A DNA stretch of 64,000 bases from NCBI GenBank assembly GCA_017451385.1, contig JAFSPS010000011.1:124001-188000 (forward strand). The letters are read 5' to 3'. The stretch is from Bacteroidales bacterium. Lineage in GTDB: Bacteria; Bacteroidota; Bacteroidia; Bacteroidales; P3. Positions 59,689-64,000 of the stretch are shown piece after piece (within the stretch, counting starts at the first letter, position 1; the number at the start of each line of letters is the position of its first letter). Under the pieces are notes generated by a model, which had not been told where the DNA came from, made no database searches, and saw nothing but the letters and a program-made list of their open reading frames with translations. The translations under genes were made by a program, and so were the position numbers.

Positions 59689-61098
59689 ATGAAAAGGTTT
59701 ATAATATGTTTGTTGTCATGCCTGCTCGTCCTTGGCATGGCTGATAGTGCACAGGCGCAAAAGAAGTCTGGTAAAAAAAGCAAAAAATCAAAGAAAGCAG
59801 CTGTTGTAGAGACTCCTACACAGGAATTGCCATATAATAGCAACGATTGCTTGTTTGCCATTCCGCTGCAGCAGGACGTGGTATATGGCCCTACAAGTGC
59901 ACCAAAGGGTGCTGGACGATTGATGGAAATACAGGCATCTGCCAACAACCAGAATGTTGTAGAATGTGAACACAACTCCGTGTGGTATAAGTTTGTTGTG
60001 CCATACAATGGCGAGTTGGAAATAGAAATCAATCAAACCAATCCTGCCGATGATTACGATTTCATGGTCTTCAAATATACCGATGTATATTTTAGTAACA
60101 ACATGATTCAAGGCAAAATCCGTCCTGTGGCTTCCAGCCTTACGGCGGTGGATAGTTCTTTGGTCCCTGCCAAGAAAGATTTGAAAGGCAAGGCTGCCGC
60201 TAAGCCTGCTGCTCAGGCTGTTCGCGAGGCTCCCGCTCAGCAACAACCTTCTGCAAACGCTAAGACGGCAAAAGCTAAAAAATCTACTAAACCCAATTAC
60301 ATCTTGGGTATGAAGCATACCGCCTCGTCATACTTTCTCACAAAGGACACGGTCGCTCGCGATATTAAGTCATTGCGTGTTGCGCAGGGAGAGGTTTACT
60401 ATATCCTGTTGGACAATTTGTCACCTAATGGTTCGGGACACTCGATAAAGGTGTCGCTTTATGTCGACTCCTTCCGTCCCTTGGTGTCATTCTCAGACCC
60501 AACATCCAAGAAACCTATCGCTGTTGACCTTGTTATTCTCGAAAAGAATACAAACAATCGTGCTCTTGTCAAGAACCCGTCGTTCCATTCTGACCGTCTT
60601 TCCTTTGTTCCAGGATTTGATTATACTCTCTATGCCAAGCTGCCAGGATACTTCACGGTCTATAAGGAGTTTAACTCTAATATTTTTAAGACTGACACAA
60701 TGCTTGCTATTACGATGAATAAGGCATCAAAGGGAAGTACTTTCACGTTGGAAAACCTTTATTTCACCGATGATGGCAAACAGCTTTTAGGCAACTCGGA
60801 TACTGTGCTGATGGAGTATGTTATGCTGTTTATGAATCATCCTGAAGTGACATTCCTCATCAAAGGCTATGTCTCAACTTATGGTGATGTAACAATGGAA
60901 AGCGACCAAGAAGTTTCTCTCGAAAGGGCTTTGACAGTCAAGAACTTCCTTATCTCTAAGGGTATTGCTGCCGACCGCATGACGGTTGCAGGAATGACAC
61001 CTAATGAGATTCGTCGTGCCGGTACGGCGGCAAACGACCCGAAAATCGGTCTGCTCAAGAAGCGTATTGAGTTTATCGTCACCGGTATAGGAAAATAG
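59689..61098 (+). CDS. OmpA-family outer-membrane protein
   Basis: A 469-residue exported protein. The ATG at 59689 gives signal peptide MKRFIICLLSCLLVLGMADS with cleavage after AQAQ, followed by a Lys-rich stretch (KKSGKKSKKSKK). A strand-rich domain with VVECEHNSVWYKFVVPYNGE covers ~60-145, an Ala/Lys/Gln-rich insert lies at ~160-205, and the OmpA-like domain spans ~350-469 (LENLYFTDDGKQLLGNS, IKGYVSTYGDVTM, VSLERALTVKNFLISKGI). The Arg that binds diaminopimelate is kept, but the Asp of the usual GHTD motif is not. It is probably a periplasm-facing outer-membrane lattice protein. Confidence 0.82.
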   Translation: MKRFIICLLSCLLVLGMADSAQAQKKSGKKSKKSKKAAVVETPTQELPYNSNDCLFAIPLQQDVVYGPTSAPKGAGRLMEIQASANNQNVVECEHNSVWYKFVVPYNGELEIEINQTNPADDYDFMVFKYTDVYFSNNMIQGKIRPVASSLTAVDSSLVPAKKDLKGKAAAKPAAQAVREAPAQQQPSANAKTAKAKKSTKPNYILGMKHTASSYFLTKDTVARDIKSLRVAQGEVYYILLDNLSPNGSGHSIKVSLYVDSFRPLVSFSDPTSKKPIAVDLVILEKNTNNRALVKNPSFHSDRLSFVPGFDYTLYAKLPGYFTVYKEFNSNIFKTDTMLAITMNKASKGSTFTLENLYFTDDGKQLLGNSDTVLMEYVMLFMNHPEVTFLIKGYVSTYGDVTMESDQEVSLERALTVKNFLISKGIAADRMTVAGMTPNEIRRAGTAANDPKIGLLKKRIEFIVTGIGK

Positions 61099-61124
61099 TT
61101 TCCTATGAGGTAACTAATTTATAC

Positions 61125-61163
61125 ACGGCAGTTCGGCAATGATTCCGCAACAGCCGTTTTATT
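61125..61163 (+). terminator. Terminator-like hairpin after the OmpA gene
   Basis: ACGGC-a-GTT-CGG pairs with CCG-c-AAC-a-GCCGT, followed by TTTTATTC. The stem has two mismatches. Confidence 0.6.
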
Positions 61164-61205
61164 CTTTCTAATAAAAGCACAACAATATATCTAATAAAAC
61201 ATATT

Positions 61206-63926
61206 ATGACAAAGTTTGTTTACTCGTTTGGTGCCAAGACTGCAGAGGGTAAGGCAGATATGAAAAATTTGCTTGGTGGCAAAGGAGCTAATCTCGCAGA
61301 GATGTGTCTGCTCGGCTTGCCTGTCCCTGCAGGCCTAACTATTACAACCGAATGTTGCACCGCTTACTACAACAATGGATGCCACTTGCCTGAAGGCCTT
61401 ATGGAACAGGTGTGGGATGCGATGTCTAATATAGAGAAGCACATGGGCATGAAATATGATGACCCTGACAATCCTCTTTTAGTGAGCTGTCGCTCAGGCG
61501 CTCGTACATCTATGCCTGGCATGATGGATACAGTCCTTAATATCGGTCTGTCAACAAAGACTATCCCCGGCATGCTTCGTCGTACAGGCAATCCACGCTT
61601 TGTTTATGACTCCTACCGTCGTCTGATAATGATGTATGCTGATGTTGTCATGGAGAAGGCTGAAGGCATTGAACCTGCTGAGGGCAAGTCTATTAGAAAG
61701 CAACTTGACGATATGCTTAATGCTTATAAGCGTTCAAAAGGGTATAAGCACGACACCGAGCTTACGGCAGAGGACTTGCAGCATCTCGCAGAACAATTCA
61801 AGCTGAGAATAAAGGAGGTGTTGGGCACGGAGTTCCCTGACGATGCTCGTCAGCAACTTATAGGTGGCATCAAGGCTGTTTTCAAGTCTTGGAATGGGAA
61901 AAAGGCCATAAGCTATCGCCGTATAGAAAATATCCCCGACGATTGGGGCACCGCCGTAAATGTTCAGGCTATGGTGTTCGGCAACATGGGCGACCGTTCG
62001 GCTACGGGTGTGGCTTTTACTCGCAATCCGGCAACGGGTGACAATCAGTTCTATGGCGAGTGGCTTATCAATGCTCAAGGTGAGGATGTCGTGGCTGGTA
62101 TTCGTACGCCCAACCCACTCAATGATGATACTAAGAATGAGCAGAATAAGAATATGCCTTCTATGCAGGAACTTATGCCTGAGGTGTATGCGGAGTTGTG
62201 CGATATTCGTAAAATACTGGAGAACAGCTACCATGACATGCTGGACATAGAGTTCACCATACAGGATGGCAAACTCTATATGTTGCAATGCCGCGTTGGA
62301 AAGCGCACGGGGGTTGCGGCTTTAACTATGGCTACTGACATGCTTCGCGAAGGTCTGATTACCGAGGATGAGGTCGTTATGCGCCTCAGCCCTGCGCAAC
62401 TTGACGAACTCCTGCATCCAATCCTTGATGCAGAGGACGAGAAGAATCATACGGTGATAGCGAAAGGTTTGCCGGCAGGTCCTGGCGGTGCTGTTGGCGT
62501 GATAGCCTTGACCCCCGATAAAGCCAAAGAGTACAAGAAAGCAGGTGTCAAAAGTATTCTTGTGCGTGAAGAAACCAACCCCGAGGATGTAGAAGGTATG
62601 CGTGCTGCTGCTGGCATTCTCACGGCCCGCGGTGGCATGACGTCGCATGCTGCCCTCGTAGCTCGTGGATGGGGCAAATGCTGCATCGTCGGATGTGACG
62701 CTGTGGATATAGATATGGAAAATGGCATTGCTACAATAGGTGCTAAAACATATAAGGAGGGCGATATACTCTCTCTTAACGGCACAAAGGGTTATGTCTA
62801 TGATACCGAAGTAAAATGCATCAACGCATCGCAGAATCCTCAACTGCAACAATTTATGGATTTGGTCTCCAAATTCTGCAAAATGGGAGTGCGCACCAAT
62901 GCTGACACTCCGGAGGATACGCGCCGCGCTATCGCTTTCGGTGCCGAGGGAATTGGTCTGTTCCGTATAGAGCACATGTTTTATGGCAAGAACGGAGAGA
63001 TTCCTCTTGAGATTCTTCGTACAATGATTCTTGCTGATGATGAGAAGGCTCGTCGTCAAGCCCTGTCTAACCTCGAGCCATATATACGCGAGAGCGTTAA
63101 GGCTACGATGCGCATCCTCAATGGTCGTCCATTCACCATTAGACTGATGGACCCACCGTTGCACGAATTTGTCCCTCAAGATGAGACCAAGCAGCAGGAA
63201 TATGCAGAAGAGCATAATATCAGTTTCGACGATTTGCACAACCGTATAGAAAATATGCGTCAAATCAACCCCATGATGGGTGTGCGTGGTGTTCGTCTGG
63301 GTATCATTTACCCTGAGATTACAGAGTCGCAGTTCCGCGCGATTTTCTCAGCCATGTGCGAAAGCATCAAAGACGGAGAAACTCCTTTGCTCGAAGTGAT
63401 GATTCCGCTGACCATCAATGTCGCTGAATTGCGTCATCAGAAGGCTATCGCCGATAGGGTGAAGGAGGAAGTGGTGGAAAAATATGGCATTGACTTCAAC
63501 TACAAATTCGGCACGATGATAGAGATTCCTCGCGCAGTCTTGGTGGCTGACAAAATTGCTGAAGTGGCTGAATTTTTCAGCTTCGGCACCAACGACTTGA
63601 CTCAGATGACATTCGGATTCAGTCGTGACGATGTCAATTCTATTGTTAGTGCCTACGTGGATGGCAATATCATTGATGCCGACCCATTCAACACCTTTGA
63701 CCAAGAAGGTGTCGGCGAGCTCGTCAGGGCTGGTATCGAACGTGGGCGTAGAACGCGTCCGGACCTTAAGATAGGTGTCTGTGGCGAGCATGGTGGCGAC
63801 CCGCGTTCTGTCTCTTTCTTCTACGCTAATGGCATGGACTATGTGAGTTGCAGCCCCTTCCGCGTCCCTGTAGCCCGTCTGGCGTCTGCTCAGGCGGCAA
63901 TCCTTGCTGAACGTGCAAAGAAATAA
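61206..63926 (+). CDS. ppdK: Pyruvate, phosphate dikinase
   Basis: A 906-residue enzyme that interconverts pyruvate, ATP and phosphate with phosphoenolpyruvate, AMP and diphosphate. The ATP-grasp part starts with LLGGKGANLAEMCLLGLPVPAG and includes SCRSGARTSMPGMMDTVLN. The phosphohistidine domain has the catalytic His in GGMTSHAALVARGWGK. The PEP-binding barrel holds EGIGLFRIEHMF and ends in GVCGEHGGDPRSVSFF with a Cys that acts as general acid. All three domains are complete, and length is standard. It lets the cell make PEP from pyruvate or gain energy in glycolysis. Confidence 0.97.
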   Translation: MTKFVYSFGAKTAEGKADMKNLLGGKGANLAEMCLLGLPVPAGLTITTECCTAYYNNGCHLPEGLMEQVWDAMSNIEKHMGMKYDDPDNPLLVSCRSGARTSMPGMMDTVLNIGLSTKTIPGMLRRTGNPRFVYDSYRRLIMMYADVVMEKAEGIEPAEGKSIRKQLDDMLNAYKRSKGYKHDTELTAEDLQHLAEQFKLRIKEVLGTEFPDDARQQLIGGIKAVFKSWNGKKAISYRRIENIPDDWGTAVNVQAMVFGNMGDRSATGVAFTRNPATGDNQFYGEWLINAQGEDVVAGIRTPNPLNDDTKNEQNKNMPSMQELMPEVYAELCDIRKILENSYHDMLDIEFTIQDGKLYMLQCRVGKRTGVAALTMATDMLREGLITEDEVVMRLSPAQLDELLHPILDAEDEKNHTVIAKGLPAGPGGAVGVIALTPDKAKEYKKAGVKSILVREETNPEDVEGMRAAAGILTARGGMTSHAALVARGWGKCCIVGCDAVDIDMENGIATIGAKTYKEGDILSLNGTKGYVYDTEVKCINASQNPQLQQFMDLVSKFCKMGVRTNADTPEDTRRAIAFGAEGIGLFRIEHMFYGKNGEIPLEILRTMILADDEKARRQALSNLEPYIRESVKATMRILNGRPFTIRLMDPPLHEFVPQDETKQQEYAEEHNISFDDLHNRIENMRQINPMMGVRGVRLGIIYPEITESQFRAIFSAMCESIKDGETPLLEVMIPLTINVAELRHQKAIADRVKEEVVEKYGIDFNYKFGTMIEIPRAVLVADKIAEVAEFFSFGTNDLTQMTFGFSRDDVNSIVSAYVDGNIIDADPFNTFDQEGVGELVRAGIERGRRTRPDLKIGVCGEHGGDPRSVSFFYANGMDYVSCSPFRVPVARLASAQAAILAERAKK

Positions 63927-63958
63927 CCTGTAATAATAATATAAATCATAACAAGTAT

Positions 63959-64000
63959 ATGAACGAGAAAATTCGTAAAGCTCTTGAGAGCTATGGCATC
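63959..64000 (+). CDS. Start of an unidentified gene
   Basis: An ATG at 63959 opens MNEKIRKALESYGI, which runs off the right edge. It begins 32 bases after ppdK on the same strand and may be co-transcribed. Fourteen codons are too few to name a family. Confidence 0.5.
   Translation, partial: MNEKIRKALESYGI

Noticed and set aside
1..64000. tRNA, rRNA, insertion sequences and reverse transcriptase
   Set aside because: I looked through the intergenic stretches for tRNA arms and through the proteins for transposase, integrase and YxDD reverse-transcriptase motifs and found none.

Overview
The window is chromosomal DNA from a member of the Bacteroidota, most probably the order Bacteroidales (a Prevotella-like or Bacteroides-like genome; the genus cannot be fixed from this sequence alone). 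The evidence is the recurrent promoter form TTTG-N19-TANNTTTG, the lack of strong Shine-Dalgarno sites, many lipoproteins and outer-membrane barrels (including a TamL-type lipoprotein), a type IX secretion C-terminal tail, FISUMP-domain lipoproteins, an ExbB/ExbD/ExbD cluster, a fused FeoAB with its small Cys-rich partner, and a metal-dependent KdsA.

Layout. 1-6066 (minus): an S41 protease fragment, a CPA2 antiporter, a DnaQ-type exonuclease, kdsA, a four-helix-bundle protein and a dihydroorotate-dehydrogenase-like protein. 6431-14924 (plus): a membrane TPR protein, a patatin-barrel protein, murB, a small unknown, purA, a PepSY-like secreted protein, a strongly structured non-coding element and a small lipoprotein. 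15245-16717 (minus): proS. 16966-26211 (plus): a barrel protein, waaA, tamL, a prenyl synthase, the ExbB-x-ExbD-ExbD operon and a glutathione-peroxidase-like lipoprotein. 26615-35316 (minus): rlmH, a PurF-like enzyme, a HIRAN protein, a WYL regulator, a fused DppDF-type ATPase, and feoAB with its Cys-rich partner. 35480-40250: a cassette of two FISUMP lipoproteins bracketed by two inverted arrays of a 52-60 bp repeat. 40381-53532 (plus): a deoxynucleoside kinase, kdsB, an HU/SPOR protein, trmB, a YebC protein, rsmI, a lipoprotein, lon, a PD40/OmpA protein, glyA and galE. 53600-54109 (minus): a lipoprotein. 54504-64000 (plus): a type IX cargo protein, a DPP5-like peptidase, an OmpA protein, ppdK and the start of one more gene.

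How the genes fit together. Much of the window serves the envelope. KdsA, KdsB and WaaA make, activate and transfer Kdo for lipid A. MurB makes peptidoglycan precursor, TamL and the barrel proteins populate the outer membrane, and ExbB/ExbD energise TonB-type transport. PurA, GlyA, PpdK and the PurF-like protein are central metabolism; ProS, TrmB, RsmI and RlmH are translation and RNA modification. No tRNA, rRNA, CRISPR array, insertion sequence or reverse transcriptase was seen.

The most unusual region is 35.5-40.2 kb. The last 62 codons of the two lipoproteins align without gaps. Within them 29 codons change the amino acid and only one differs silently; 24 of the 29 end in C in both copies, and the framework codons are almost identical. 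This NNC pattern at the 3' end of a lectin-like domain, followed by a GC hairpin, is what adenine-mutagenising diversity-generating retroelements leave, although no reverse transcriptase or template repeat lies in the window. A second candidate is a nested hairpin element at 14234-14445 behind a promoter-like motif.
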